The notes beneath the pieces are model-generated. The model made no database searches. It was not told where the DNA came from and worked only from the letters and a program-made list of their open reading frames with translations. Of a DNA stretch of 64,000 nt, positions 11,805-25,183 are shown one piece after another. The translations under genes and the position numbers were made by a program. The DNA is from Pelodera strongyloides. Taxonomy: Eukaryota; Nematoda; Chromadorea; Rhabditida; Rhabditidae. The stretch lies in contig JAANDG010000102.1 of NCBI GenBank assembly GCA_036852015.1, positions 62,001 through 126,000 on the forward strand, given 5' to 3'. Each line of letters opens with the position of its first letter. Within the stretch, counting starts at the first letter, position 1.

Positions 11805-12768
11805 TAATAAACATGCACATGAGACTAGATGTTCATCCTCGAGTCAAGTCACTGTTTGTAGTGTGGATTAGCATATGTATGTGAAGTGGATGGTGAGGAA
11901 AGGTCCAAATCCCATCCCAATAGCCTATCAAATATTTGTTGACGGAGGATTGGCCAAAGGCCCTCCAAGCACGACATCCAGCTGAAGATTACCAAGGCTC
12001 TGGAATATACATGATCGTCCACGTGGGGAGCGAGTCATTAAATCATCGCTTTCAAGGCAAAAAGAATGCACAATTGATGGCCTCTTGGTAGTTTATTCAT
12101 AGAATATGAACCATAGTCGCTACATTCGTGGTGTAGATTCAGTATAAACTCAGTATAAACGGTTTACACGCGCGCTGATTGGAAGTTTGGCGGATGCGCA
12201 TTAAACTGTTCGTATTTTGGTGATTTTATGTCAGTGTTCCACATAAAAAAATATTATTAAAAAAAAATATGTTTGAAAATTGCTTAGCCGACTTTCAACA
12301 CGTCTTCCAGCAATGAAAGTATACTCCTCTTCGCTGTTTGCCCGTATTTCCTCATTTTGAGTTCAATAAACACTTTTTACTATTCTTGGAAGCTAAGAAT
12401 TGAAACTGTATTTTTTCGCGTGCACATGATATTTGCAAACTAACAAATGTATAAAATGTTTTTATTTGAGTGAGACTCGGAAAGAAAAGAAAACAATAAA
12501 TTTCATACTATTTTCCTGGTTAACTATAATATAAATTATGCTATACACTAAAATAAAGCAAATCGATATGCCCTCTTTGCCGAACCTAGGTGGTTCATCC
12601 TGCATTATTACGTCTGTTGAAATGATTAGAACGTTTCTCTCGAAAGGTTAATAAAGTTATAAATAATGGGCATAAAGTATTTCTTGCAGCGAAGATTTTT
12701 CCATTGCACACTTTTTACTTGAAATTATGGATATGGATCGAATGTGTAGTAGTAGAAGTCGCCCATGA
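11805..12768. other. Intergenic region downstream of the ZP gene
   Basis: 3' flank of the - strand gene ending at 12769. No exon is supported. Confidence 0.45.
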
Positions 12769-15700
12769 TCACCAATCTGATCCGACATTTCCGACGTATA
12801 CATTGAGATCCGATGTTGATTGCAAACTGCGAAGATTCGAATTCTGAAGGTATAGCGCTCGTTTAAGTCTGTTCAACGACATTTGTTTTGAGTATGAACT
12901 CATATATGCAAGATCACATTCTAACAGCGTAACCAAGCGTGGGGGTTCCTTACCATGAATGGTGCTTCCGAAATGCAGCGCGCTATTTGTTCCCACTTCT
13001 CACGAGAAAATAATTTGAAATATTCCGGTCGTTCCGTGACAGAAAGAACTTCCGCTGAATTGAAATATTATCAATCATGAACTTATATGGGCGGCAAGGA
13101 TTGTCACTCCTTAAATACTATATATAATGCAGGACACAAAGGAACAAACACAACGGACCAAAAAAAAAAGAACTACAATTGTGAGGTAGATTATCTACTA
13201 TTATTAGAAAATAACTCACCAATATTTGTAGATGACAGCAAAAGTTTTCGTAAATTGGAATCCCGGAAAATTAATTGACGCCAGCGGCCTGAAGATTTAA
13301 GGTTAGAGAACACAAAACACATACACATGAATTCACAGGAAAACAAGCTTTGTGTGCATGCACAACACACAACACACACGTACAAACACAGATGACACTA
13401 CACACACTCTTATGGTTAGCCCTTTCAATTTAATCCAAAGATAAGCGCGTCTTGCTAATTGCTAATTTACCGTTCACTTGCGCCAAACTGATTCATGACA
13501 GAAAATTGCTTATATTAACATACCTAGTTCTTGCTCCGTCAGCTTTCGTGGTCCAAAACCTCGAATGGGCATTACCACCGCGGCAAGCTGTTCTGCTTTT
13601 GATATTGTTACGTCTCTCGGTGTTTCCTCTCCTGAAGTACAATATTTAAAGTTTTCCGTGATATGTAGACCTGTTCGACTAACTGTGCTGGGATGAAACA
13701 AAGATTTGAGAATACTCCATTGTTCTGGAAACTACATAGTTACCCAGTTATCTTAACTGTTTTATGATAGTTGTGGATAATTCATGAAAAGGATAATGGT
13801 TGTTCGAATAATAAAACTAAAAATTGTGTAGCTTACGGTCAGGATCAGTTCTTGTTTCGACTGCCTGATATATTTCTGTGATTGATCGAAATGACGTCGG
13901 CCCCTCATCCGCCACCGAGCCCGCTTCCACCTCACGAGAAGAGATCTATTATTTCAATTATTTTCACTATATATTAGCATATTGATTGGTTGGTCTAGCA
14001 TGTGAAGGTTCCTGTCTTTTTTCCACATCACAGTTGTTGGCTAATATTATTACAGGTACAAAATGTCAATTTTTAAGAACATGTTATGAGACATTCTGTA
14101 AATATGTTGATGTAATTAATATCACAAACACACCTGGACTTGTGCTGGTGCTGCACTATCAGGCTGATCGCCCAATAAGCATCGCCTCCATTCTGAGTAA
14201 CTTTTCGGCTGAACCTTAAAGGATCGCAGTCACTTCATTAGCGTCTTTTTACTTAAATTATCAATAAATATAAAAAGATACCTAGAAAAATACCTTTCCG
14301 ATACCAATTTACGGAATACTTATCACAGGGAAAAACATCCCTTGTGTTGAGTTTTGATTTTTGACAAAATGGGGTGTTTTCTAAATCGCAACGGGACTTG
14401 GCCGGTTGCCAATGATGACAAAACAAAGAAAACCGGGGAAGAGGGAAAGAGTTTGCTCTACTGTCTCAGTTGTCGTTGTCATACTGTACCTTATCAGAAC
14501 ACAAGCGAGGGGATTTCTTTCCCTGGGTTAATTTTTCAGTAAATTGACACCGGAATGGTAGTGTTCTAGGTGCTTTTTCATGTTTATGGATAATTGAAGT
14601 AAAAAGGCGAATTTGAAGTGACTGCGATCCTTTAATTAGAAAGTCTATCCTATGATGATGAGAAGAAAAACCATTTTACTTTTCGATTGCTCTTTACAAA
14701 ATAATAGAAACAACGTCGGAAACAATTTTCCTACTTTTTGAAGTTCAGCGATAGATTGGTCAATTCTGTCGAATTTATCCCTCGAAATACTCTGCCTCAC
14801 TTCTGATACATCGACTCCTCTCTCGCTAAATACTGGACTTTTGTTGCAAAATATAAAAAATAGTAAACACATAATAACAAATGTTCATGTTTGCTATAGA
14901 TAGAATATCACCAAAATCTCACCTAAACAGAGGATTTTCCGATTCCGTGATCATGCGATACTGTTCCACATAGTTGGCATTTGGTGAAGCAGTTTGCCGT
15001 TCAGGATGGAGATTGCTTTGTGCCGAATCAAAGAATGAGCCGGATGCGTAATGCGATTCTACAAATGAAATGTTTGAAAATTGTGGGAAACGACTCACGA
15101 TTTTCTCCTTTTTACTATGTTCAGTCTGCCACCAACCGACTGGTGCCTCACTCTCGAAGCCTTCGTTCTCCCTTCTTTGAGTTGACCTCTTCTCAAAATG
15201 TCGCTGGTTTTGGAGGACTGTTTGTTGTGATGAAGATGATGTTGCTCCATGACCGGTAGAATCTGTTAGAGCTGAATCTGCAGGTGAAGCTGCTGAATTG
15301 AGTTGCCGCGTGCTGAAATGATATTGAAATTGCTACAGTGGTTCAGATCATATCACAAGAGCTCATAAAAAAAGAGGAAAATGAATCACTTGAGTCCAGA
15401 ATAATCTCCTTGCTGACTGTTCGCATTCTTGCCCGTCCACCATAAATGTCCGAGGCCCATACGACCAACTTCGCTCGCTGAAAATATATCTTTGAATATG
15501 AGAAATTGGAGAAGACCATCGTCAGACACATTTATGAATATAATCACTTCGTAATTCCACTTACTTGGTGGTGCATTGACCAGAAGGCCTCTTCTGTTTT
15601 GATTTCTGCTGTTTCTCCTCTTAATGCAGATGTATATACAGCATAACAGGAAGGTTGTGAGCAGAAAGAAGGTGAGAATAGAAAATAAGACGAAAAGTGA

Positions 15701-18700
15701 CACAGAGGTCTTTTGATTGGAACTTTTGGTAGACGTGGCCTCCGCATTCAAATTTGAGTTCAGTGTTGACAGGTCGTTCACGTCGGAATTGTGCTCTATT
15801 GGGCGAACATTCAAACCATTTCGAAGGGGAGTTGATAATCCACCTGAAATGAAGATTCTCATCTTTTTACGCCATCGCTCGAGAACATGCTTCTGAAAAA
15901 GACACAAAAATAAATGTGCGTGTTCAATGCTCTACCGCCTACCGTTCATAATATTCGCTGACGACTGAATCGAACTGTCCGTGATCGTTCCAGACTCTCG
16001 ATCGTTTGATTCTGACGTGCTGTGGACATCCTTCATCGAAGATTCTCTGCCAAAGAATGCTTGCTGTGCCATTTCGTCGGTTGCCGTTTCATCCTTATCA
16101 ATAGGACGAGTACCTGTCATATAACACGTAAACGATACTGTTATTATTTGTGAGTGGTCTTTAGAGGAGCACTTATTTTTCTGCTCAATTTGTTTTCTTA
16201 CGGAATGAGGCTCAAGTTCGGTCCATTATCAAAATATACCGGTTCTCGTGCCAAGGGATCCGCTTTCTTTTTCTTGTTTGGAATTTTCCTGGACGCCTCT
16301 CAGCCTATCAAACAAGGAAGATGTTCCATGGGTCGCAGTTTCCTTCTCTTCGTCGACATTAGTTTTTGCGCCTCCCGAAGATGATCGCAGAAGACCCGTT
16401 TCGGAAAAATCCACCATTTCTGCCTTGTCAACAGTAGAACCTAAAGCAATTTTGCAAATTCAGTTCAAAAATAGCTTATGCCCAGTAATTTGTAATTTAT
16501 CAAGCTTTTCTTAACTGCGAACCGATTATTCCCCTCATTCCATCGCCAAGAAGTGTCTCGTTCTAATTGACCAACTTGAAAGAAATGGCTCTAAAATTCC
16601 AAATCATGTAGTCAAACTTTTTTATATTGAATGTCTTGCCTCCATGTTCCCTGAGTGATGTGAAAGCAGTCGAGGAAGCGTCCTCAGAATGAGTTCCAGT
16701 ACTTGATTGGAGAGCATTTCTCTGAGCCGATAATTGTTGATTGAGAAACGCAATTTGTGAAGCACTCAATGAGGACATGGCTGTGTCGGGAACACCTAAA
16801 TAGAAGACAACACGATTATTTACTTTGTAATTAGGCAAATCGAACTTATTTTCTTCTTTCGGAAATGTCGAGGGACCGATCTCACCTATTGGTTCTCTAT
16901 TGGGAATGTTTGATATTCCTATGGGCATCCCGACGGTTCCTCCATTTCCCATTACACCTCCAGCGCTGTAAATAGGTTTTTTTTTACAACATCACCCTCT
17001 TCACTATTTTGAAATCGATCATATTAGCCAATTAATTAAATTACCTTTCGATGTTGAAATTCGGATTGACAATGGGAAGAGGTAATGCGCCAACTTCGGG
17101 AAGTCCGTAAACACACTTAATTGTGAAACTCTGATCTCCAGCTAGAATGACTGAAGGATTTTGGCCAATTCGAACCCGGTTCTGGAACACTCCCGGAGAT
17201 GGCTGAAAAGTTAATCATTACGAAGTTAAAGTGCGAATTCAATTCCACATAATGCTGATTCTTTTAAAAGCTTATAATTGTATTGTGATGACTAATGTGT
17301 GTAGCTCCATTCCCCCAAACTTGCCATGAGCGTTTGACAGGGATCATTAAAAACAGCAATTTCGATGACATATTGTGTTTCGCCGTTTCCTTTCAGTCTG
17401 CATTCAGGTCGCCCTGCAGCGAAATCATCAGGTAAAAATTAGATGTATCACTAAAGAGTTAGAAAATATTCTCATATGTTCTGTTCTGCTAATTTGAGAA
17501 ATGTTTCTTCATTTATGTGAGAAACAATTTACCTGTCACTCCCACAACTATCCATTCCGTAAACTTTCCATCTGGAAGTAGATTCTTGTTGAAGGAAACC
17601 TCAACTGTAATCAGCTGGGCTCCGCATCGAGGACGAACTGCAATTGAGCTGATTGTCATTTACAACTTTATTTTGTTTAGGGGAATGCGATAGGAACCAT
17701 CGATTTTTGGAAAACCCTGTGTATTTCTCGACATGTAACCATGTTCTGCAAACATTTGAGGAGCGGAGCAGGCCAATTATGACCCGTGCCCTTTGTGTGG
17801 TTTCATGTGCGTATGATGATTATAGAGGATGCGACCTTCACTACAAACCACCACTGGTATCGCACCCTGCTGACTGAATTATAGTTGCAAAATTCAACCA
17901 ATAGAATAATTTCTACTAACTTCGGAGGAACAGGTACATGCAATAGTAGTCACACTACATTATATTACAGACAGCGCACAACAATCCTAACAAGTCAGCA
18001 TCAGCATTTGATTTTTGTGCATGCTCATTTTTGATGAGGGCTGATGGAAAACAAAATTTGTATATGGTCTCTTCAGTTCCATGCTTGATATTTTCCTGCC
18101 AGCCTTTTGGAAAAAAGAGTACTTTTCAACTATTATTTTCTCAGTGTGCCTCCTGCTTCCTTCTTTAATAATAATTTCCACCGTAACTGGCGCAAAGCGC
18201 TCTAGGTTGAGAGGTAATTGGCGGGCGCGAACTTAGGAACGAGCGACGGGACGATCCATTACCTCTTCAGAGGAGGCACACATTCACATCTCAAAACTAT
18301 AGAGGGAGTGAGTCACAGAAAAGAGAAAGAGGTAAAAGGAGAAATAAGAGAGAGATAATTAAAGACAGCGACCGAGGGAGAGAGCGAGAGAGGGAGAGGG
18401 AGAGAGAGATCTGAACACTTAAAAAAAATGCAATTATTGTCCGCAAAAGTGACTGAAAAGCAAGAATGAACTAGGTGCCGATGAGACAATTGACGCATAA
18501 TATAAAACAATTACTTCCATAACTTCCATCAGTGAACATCATTCGCAATGCAGTGCATTTGCATGCCGTCCGGAGGCAGCATCTTATAAACAGAAATAAA
18601 ATCAATATGTTTCACCTACCTTCCACCTTCGAAGGTAACGCAAACTGTGCCAATATTTGAGAAAACAGAAGCGAAATGAATAGTAAAGAACCAAGAAGCA

Positions 18701-18704
18701 TCAT
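12769..18704 (-). CDS. ZP-domain (cuticlin-like) transmembrane protein
   Basis: Eighteen exons join in phase to about 813 residues: 18620-18704, 17533-17637, 17325-17413, 17045-17202, 16886-16965, 16640-16795, 16240-16440, 15943-16113, 15565-15843, 15390-15477, 14923-15312, 14735-14837, 14134-14208, 13837-13945, 13524-13631, 13220-13288, 12954-13054, 12769-12843. A signal peptide (about 1-20) is followed at once by a ZP-N-like module (about 30-146) with four spaced Cys: [19 protein letters not shown] and [10 protein letters not shown] Ser/Thr-rich extracellular stretch leads to one membrane helix near residues 395-420, ended by IKRRN. About 390 cytoplasmic residues follow, ending GNVGSDW. Such proteins polymerise in nematode cuticle or apical matrix. 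A ZP-C half is not obvious. Two introns use GC donors (after 17325 and 16640). The intron between 14208 and 14735 holds a TTAA element. Confidence 0.85.
14216..14635. mobile_element. TTAA-flanked fold-back element (MITE) 2
   Basis: A 420-base element with TTAA at both ends. The terminal 20 bases (AAAGGATCGCAGTCACTTCA) are perfect inverted copies, and similarity continues for about 75 bases at roughly 80 percent. It is non-coding. It lies in an intron of the ZP gene, and its low-coordinate end is only about eight bases from the downstream exon. Confidence 0.85.
18331..18412. repeat. GA-rich low-complexity tract
   Basis: Purine-rich GAGA/GGGAGA repeats inside the 982-base first intron of the ZP gene (18619-17638). 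Nothing else in this intron looks coding. Confidence 0.8.
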
Positions 18705-21411
18705 CTGACTGCTAACTGACGATAGTCCTCCGGCATATGGAGTTTTTCATAAATTTATCTGAAAAGACGAAACTGTTAGCAAGAATATATTTCGGCTCGC
18801 AATAAGGCACAAGTAATCGGCAGGAAAATGGATATGTCTGTATTCAAAAAATAGTTACGTTTGCTTAAATGACATATTGAAAAAATGGTAAGATTTCAAG
18901 TAGCCGTTGTCTTAACCCTGCTCACTAATTAAACTGTGTAACGGTGGAAGAACGGAATCTACAAATCGGCTTTTGCGGTGTCTCCCATCTTCTGTTACAG
19001 GGACTGTTTTGTGCTTATCCCCTTTCTTTACGTATTAAAACATATATGAAAAGCTTTATTGGATAAAAGTAGAATAGGCTAGTAGAGAGGCTATAAACAT
19101 AACCGGCGTCAGGCATAAGCCTGGTCTGAGGATTATAGGTAAAGTCTGTGAGTACCTCTCTCCCCTATACAAAGAACTGGTCATTGACAGGTATATGAAG
19201 GGATCCGCTTTTTAGCGGCTTGGCTCACTCGATAACTAACTCAATAAACATTGTACTACTAGTTTCCCCATGGAATATCTTACCAAGCAAATAATCAACA
19301 CCTAAAAAAGGTAGAGAACACTAACAAAAGCAAATAAGTGCTACACCAAAACAATAGAAAGGACGTAATGAGTGCAAAGCAATACGGGACCTTACGTCTG
19401 AAGGAATGTTTGTAAATGGTTGATTTAGTGGAGTAACCAATTGGGAAGGGGAAAAAAGTAATACCATTGGATGAATTAAATGCAGCGGAATCCTCAGTCC
19501 TATATTAACCGGAAGGGGAAAACTGGAGGGTATTTTAGCTCATGGAAAACCGGTGTGGTAACTCAGTTAATAATATGGACTTCCGTTTGAAATGCAGAAT
19601 GAACTGGTTGGATTGGAACTCGAGGTAACACTTACTCATTGGAAGTTTGAGACGCAAACAGTTTTGGAGCACGAGCGAACAGTAAAAGATATAAGCTAAT
19701 TTGAAAAATAAGAAAATATTGCGTAACAATAACTAACAAAACTAAGTATATGATGCTTTACTCACAGGATCTAATGCAATAATTGTCTAATGCATAGCTC
19801 CTTATAAAATTGTTTTAAATAAACACACACCTGTGTGATAACACGATTTATTGGGTGACCATCATTAAGAAAACTTAAAAAGCGATATGACATAACAGCA
19901 CGGACGAAAAATATAATGAATCCCTACAAATGAATTGGTTGGGATCCAAACACATGACAATTAGAATACCCCATGTCATACACAACATCCCACATATAGG
20001 GGTGTAATAATAATTGAAATTCTGTTTAGATAATTAAGCATATGTATAAAAACGATACTAAGAAAATTTGAGTTTCAACAAAGGATTACCACAAGTGAAA
20101 TGTAGGAAAAGTTTTTCAGCCATTGCCTTGGTCTGAGCCGAATTTCTTCTTAAACCTCACCTTGTGAAACTAGACTAATAATAATAAATGGAAAAAAGAC
20201 CGTATTGATAATACACATACAATTATGTACGTTCACAAACATGCTAATGAACATTTCGAGGGATGTATAAGCGCATGTTTGAGGTAGCACATTATGGTGG
20301 GAAAAATAAAAGTTCTGTAAATCCATTTTAAAATGCATTCGGGCAGGTGGACAGTAGTAAAACAGGGCGAGGCCTGACCAAAACAACACCTGTTGTGCCA
20401 AACTAAAGTAGAGGAAAACTAAGGAGCAGTTCATCTGCAATGCGATCACTTTCGATTAACCTAATTTACGTACACATGTATATCTTGCGCATGCAGGATG
20501 TTTTTTTCTGTCGCACAGGCCTCGCTAGAAGTTTTCTGAGTTAAAAATATTACCAATGCATAAAAAAATCACTATACTCTATGTATATCGATCAAGAAAC
20601 GAAATATTATGAATCCTTTTGAAGTTGAGTGCGGTGCAGTTATGTTTTGAGAGTGCGGATGCCAATTGAGTGTCAGACACAATTGACCATCGACTAGTAT
20701 TGTGAGATAGATACATGGTGAAATGTAACATTCAATGGAGAGGTAAGTACCATACATGGGAGGTATTTAATACGAGCTGGTATCATGAACTTGAAAAGCG
20801 CAATCCATGGTATATTACATAGTTTTTTTTTTCGTATGTAAAAATTACTTTGCGCGTAATGAATGAAACAGAACACTGTTAGTTAGTGTCCATGATTAAT
20901 ACCAACAACATATAGGCTACCAAGTATAGGTGTCGTCTGTATGTGCGGTGCACAAACCGCACAGTAATTAGTAGGATGTGCATGCACCCTTGTCACTGGC
21001 GGTCTATAATTACAGTGCATTGCTTTATAGTGTGCGGAATGTTTTCAGAAAATATTTCTAGAAATAAAAGACACTTGTCTCATTTACAAAGCAGTTACCT
21101 TTATATATATTTATTTATAAGTATGACGGCTTCATTTTTTCAATTTGAAATGTCCGAAGAGAAGGCTCCACATTTTCATTCGTTGATGTAAACTTGCATG
21201 TTACACCAAGATGTAATTCGCAGCAGGTCATCACGAGTGATAAGTCAAAGCATTCGCCATTCAAGCAATTGTGAGAGGTATATGCTGACTAGGTACATGA
21301 TGACGGAAGGGTTAAAAGAAAAATATGCAATAGCTACTTTCAGTTTAAACATACTCCGACACATAAATGCGTTTATTAATAACGAAGGTAGTAAACATAG
21401 TTCTTTTCACA
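18705..21411. other. Intergenic region between ZP and bestrophin genes
   Basis: No protein-coding exons are supported. A more GC-rich patch at about 19080-19240 has two small hairpins (AGGCATAAGCCT and CCGCTTTTTAGCGG) and could be a structured RNA or an old repeat. AATAAA on the - strand at 21372-21377 is a likely poly(A) signal for the bestrophin gene. Confidence 0.4.
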
Positions 21412-24159
21412 TTAGTGCTTCCATACACGTGCCTGATCGCCTTTGTACCAGACTTTAGCCTTTTCAAGTAGTTCGTTCTTATGTGTTCTACCAAATATCA
21501 ATGTACTCGTTGACCAGTTTCGAACCATTCCACGGAAAGTACCCATTGCAGCATCAATTTCTGTATCTTCACTGGAAATTGATCTTTTATTATCTCAGTT
21601 ATCTGTTGACAATAGGAGATCTCTCGAATAAAATACTATATGTCAAAACAGACGTTATCTTCAAAAACAACAGAAAACTAACGGTTTCACAGGTACAATG
21701 TGAGCCAATCCTTCAGGTTTCTTCACAATGCCGGGTTGCGGGACCATTCGAATCACAGAAGTATTTCCAGGGAGTCTGTATTGCAAACAAGGTTATAAGA
21801 AATGATAACTAATGATAAATAATAAGAAATCAAATTTTTTGTCATTCCATGAACGACATTTTCATTGAACATTCATACTTTATGTTGCTGGCTGATCCAG
21901 CATCGCTCCTAGATCGCTTTGTATTATCCGCAAGGCAGTCTTCGGCATACATGGGAACCCAGTCCTTTTCCCAGAAAATATCCTTTTTCAGTTCCGGGGT
22001 CTGTCCATAAGCATCCACGATCTTTAAGCCCATCTAAACATTGGATGATTATAGAAAAGTCATCCAACACCACATGTTCCTGTCAGGAATGAAGTGTGTA
22101 TACCTCAAGGTTTCTGTCTATCAGTGCATTTGTCTCAAAGTCGTCATCATCTTCACCCCATGGATTCAAAAGTCCTTCTGCTGTCTGAAAAAGTGCACAT
22201 AAATAAATTTAAAATTAAGTCGGATAATATGATACTCTCACAACTCAATAAGAACCTACCTTCATCCAGCCCATGTAGAGGAAAAATTGAATAGACGTCA
22301 TTACAGGAAACCACATATCAAACTGAAAGTTGCAATTGTTGTACATTTAATCGTGTAATTATATTTAGTGGATTTCGTATTGTGTCCTAAAGTCTTACCG
22401 TGCCATCCTTCAGATGTTGCCTGCTCAGCACAGCAACAAGGAAGTATATGTGAACGATAAATGAAACAATGGTTGGATAAATCAAGGGGAGCGGACACCA
22501 GTCATAATTGCACAACCAGGCAAGATCAGTGCGGAATTTCTTGATTTGCTGAAAAATGGAACTTTGAGTTGTTAATTCAAATACCAACTGAGTGAGTCCA
22601 AGGGCAATGTCATTAACGCGTCAAATACAAGAGCACGATGTCTGTATTATCGGGAAACTTCGGAACGAACGTAGGCAATTTGGCGCTGTACAATCTCACA
22701 ATTCTGACCTTAAGAGAGTGTCTGATAATGCGGTTTATGAAGTTGTGCACTGGAACAGTAAATATATTCGTCGGGACGAGTGACAAACTATTAAATTAAA
22801 AACTAACCGCAGAAAGCTCCTGTTGAAAATAATCGCTCTCGATATATCCTTCTTTTCTTGCATTGTAAGTGAGCGCCCATGCCCAACTGAATGGGAAGAA
22901 GTATTTCTTGTACCTGTACTGTATGTCCTCAAATCGCTCGTATTCGTGCTCAGACATAAATCCTGAATAAAAAAGGAATCAATTCTCGGAAGCTTTGAAC
23001 ATGTGTGGAATTCGACGGCGTTACATATGTCTGATATGAATTTTTACTTTCTTGAATCCACGAAAAAGGCACCTACCGGCTGCCTTCACCGTTTCCAACG
23101 TTGGCAACCTCTTCTTCGTTTTAACCGAAAGATCGCGAAATACGAGAACCTAGAATTACTTTGTTCTTATGATATGGGGGAATTCACGCGCTCCCTACTT
23201 AATAAAATGACTATGAACACATTACAGATCAAAAGATAAAGTAGTAGAATAAAAGAGTTGACCTGCACAAGTTCGCAATGCCTCACAATTGCCCTCCTAT
23301 ACATTTTGGCTCTTTCATCGTCTCCCCGAATATACATTGAACAAAACATGGCGATGCTGAACTATCAACTCTATCGTCATGTCAAAAATCAGTGAGTTTG
23401 AACAATTGAACAAAACATGGCGATGCTGAACTATCAACTCTATCGTCATGTCAAAAATCAGTGAGTTTGAACAAAAAAAAACAGTACGTGAGTTGAAACA
23501 AAAACTAAATAATTATCGAAAATATAGTGGTAACAAGTTTACTCTTCTATCCATCCGATGATATTGTATAAATATTTCCATCTATCGAGTATTGCCGTCA
23601 CAAAGAATCCGAGAATAAATTCCAGTGGGATATAACTCAACTTGCTGTCGAAATATTTGGCAACGTTGTTGAATACTCTAAACACTCAAAATCATGCTTC
23701 TCGAAGTAATTTGGTACAATCTTGCTGTTTTGATACTGTGCCTTATAGTATAAGAGAGTCTAATTCCCTATGTAACTCCGTTGTTAAGTTACTTCTTGTG
23801 GTGGTCATTCATAGCAGCTCTGTAGCAGGCAGTTAGTATAGCGTACATTGTCAGCCACACAACATATTGAATCCAGACCTGCAACCGAAGGCCCATTGCG
23901 AAGTGGTTGGTTTAAAGCGTTCGCATTTTGCGAAGTTGTTTGAAGCCAAACAGTGTTGGTTTAATCAAATCTATATTGTTCATTAAAACATTCGTTTTAC
24001 ATAGTGATCAAAGCCTTATGACGCATTTTGACAAGCAACAATTTTATAATAATGACGAAAACACACCGCCTTCCACACCGATCCTCTCCATTTGAACAAT
24101 AATTTGAAAAACGTCCACGGCCGTGATGTAGACACGGTGAGTGAGTAGGTTACGGTCAT
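21412..24159 (-). CDS. Bestrophin-family chloride channel
   Basis: Twelve exons join in phase to 445 residues: 24067-24159, 23793-23878, 23543-23677, 23263-23356, 23077-23149, 22808-22962, 22399-22548, 22260-22322, 22104-22184, 21879-22033, 21683-21775, 21412-21571. The ATG abuts an ATTCATAG acceptor. Family landmarks are the N-terminal [10 protein letters not shown], the [14 protein letters not shown] segment, [13 protein letters not shown] with a following RW, and the calcium-clasp region [11 protein letters not shown] near residue 290, followed by LIDRNLE. Bestrophins form pentameric calcium-activated anion channels in the plasma membrane; nematodes have many paralogues, so I give no symbol. 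The C-terminal tail is short. Exon 4 has a tandem duplication over its acceptor (23336-23473). The last two joins rely on weaker donors (GTATGA, GTTAGT) but are the only ones keeping frame. Confidence 0.9.
23336..23473. repeat. 68-base tandem duplication over a splice acceptor
   Basis: A 68-base segment containing the acceptor and first bases of bestrophin exon 4 occurs twice head to tail, the second copy starting near 23404, with almost no divergence. The exon therefore has a duplicate acceptor at about 23424 in addition to the one used in the model (23356). Confidence 0.85.
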
Positions 24160-25183
24160 CTATGAATAGAAAATAAATGGTTCCCAACTGACGACTCGCT
24201 TGTTATGGGCTTGTCATTAGCCGTATATAAACATAACATATAATAAAAATAAAAACATTCAAGTGAAGGGCATTGGGAGCGTTGTTATTGTGACTCCGAC
24301 TGGAAAAGTAGTTGAGTGTAATTGTACTATACAACTCTAAGTGATCAAATCGGGGCAGCCATGCTGTATTATTTGTCTTTGCCATTTCCGTAGAAAACGT
24401 TTCGTCTATCAATATTTGACTTTAGTGTTCGGTGTATTATTCTTTTCAAATTTGCGTCTCTAACATGGAGTATGCAAACAAACTCATTTTCTTAAATATC
24501 ATATGCACACACCGAAAAGGGCATTAAATCATATTTCACACCCGTGATAAAACCGTTCGGAAAAAAGTTGAATACCGGAAATGTAAAAAAATTGGTTACA
24601 TGAAATTTCTAACCTACAACGAAAAAAAACAACGTATCATCTACAAAAAACGAAGATTTCACTGAGCACTGTGTTTTGTGTTCATTAATGAATATCGGAT
24701 ATTGCACTCGAATGCCTTCTTTTACTAGGTATTTCAATCCAATTTCGATCCCCTTCCTCCGCCTTAAGTCTGTCTTTTAAGAAGTTAACACAGCGAGTTC
24801 TGCCCGCACTTTTCCTTTCTGCATGTAGTAGAGCCTGATGTATGACCTGCTTTCCACCGGCCTTGACTATCCCTAGGCGCCCTTTCCCGCTGTAAAGAGG
24901 TTGATATCTAACCAATATATATATATATCTCGTTAACTATTTGCTGCTGACAAGTAACCAAGTAACTAAACCCAGTAATACAAACTTTAAATTTTTACTA
25001 ATGGCTGATTAACCTTAGCGATTTTGGAATGGCCATCCAGTCACTTTTGCATCGCAACTTTTATTAATTTTCTCAGTTTTTGCATACTACATTTGTTTTA
25101 GTACAATATCACAACTTTCGATAGGAATATCAACTTTTTTGTTCATCTGCACCCCTGCAGGAATGTGAATGTATAAATTAAGG
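24160..25183. other. Divergent intergenic region
   Basis: Shared upstream region of the bestrophin gene (-) and the dehydrogenase gene (+). No exon is supported. Promoters for both probably lie here, but no element can be named. Confidence 0.4.

Noticed and set aside
20150..20449. 99-codon hydrophobic frame on the - strand
   Set aside because: T-rich DNA read as hydrophobic codons; no matching splice sites or partner exons.
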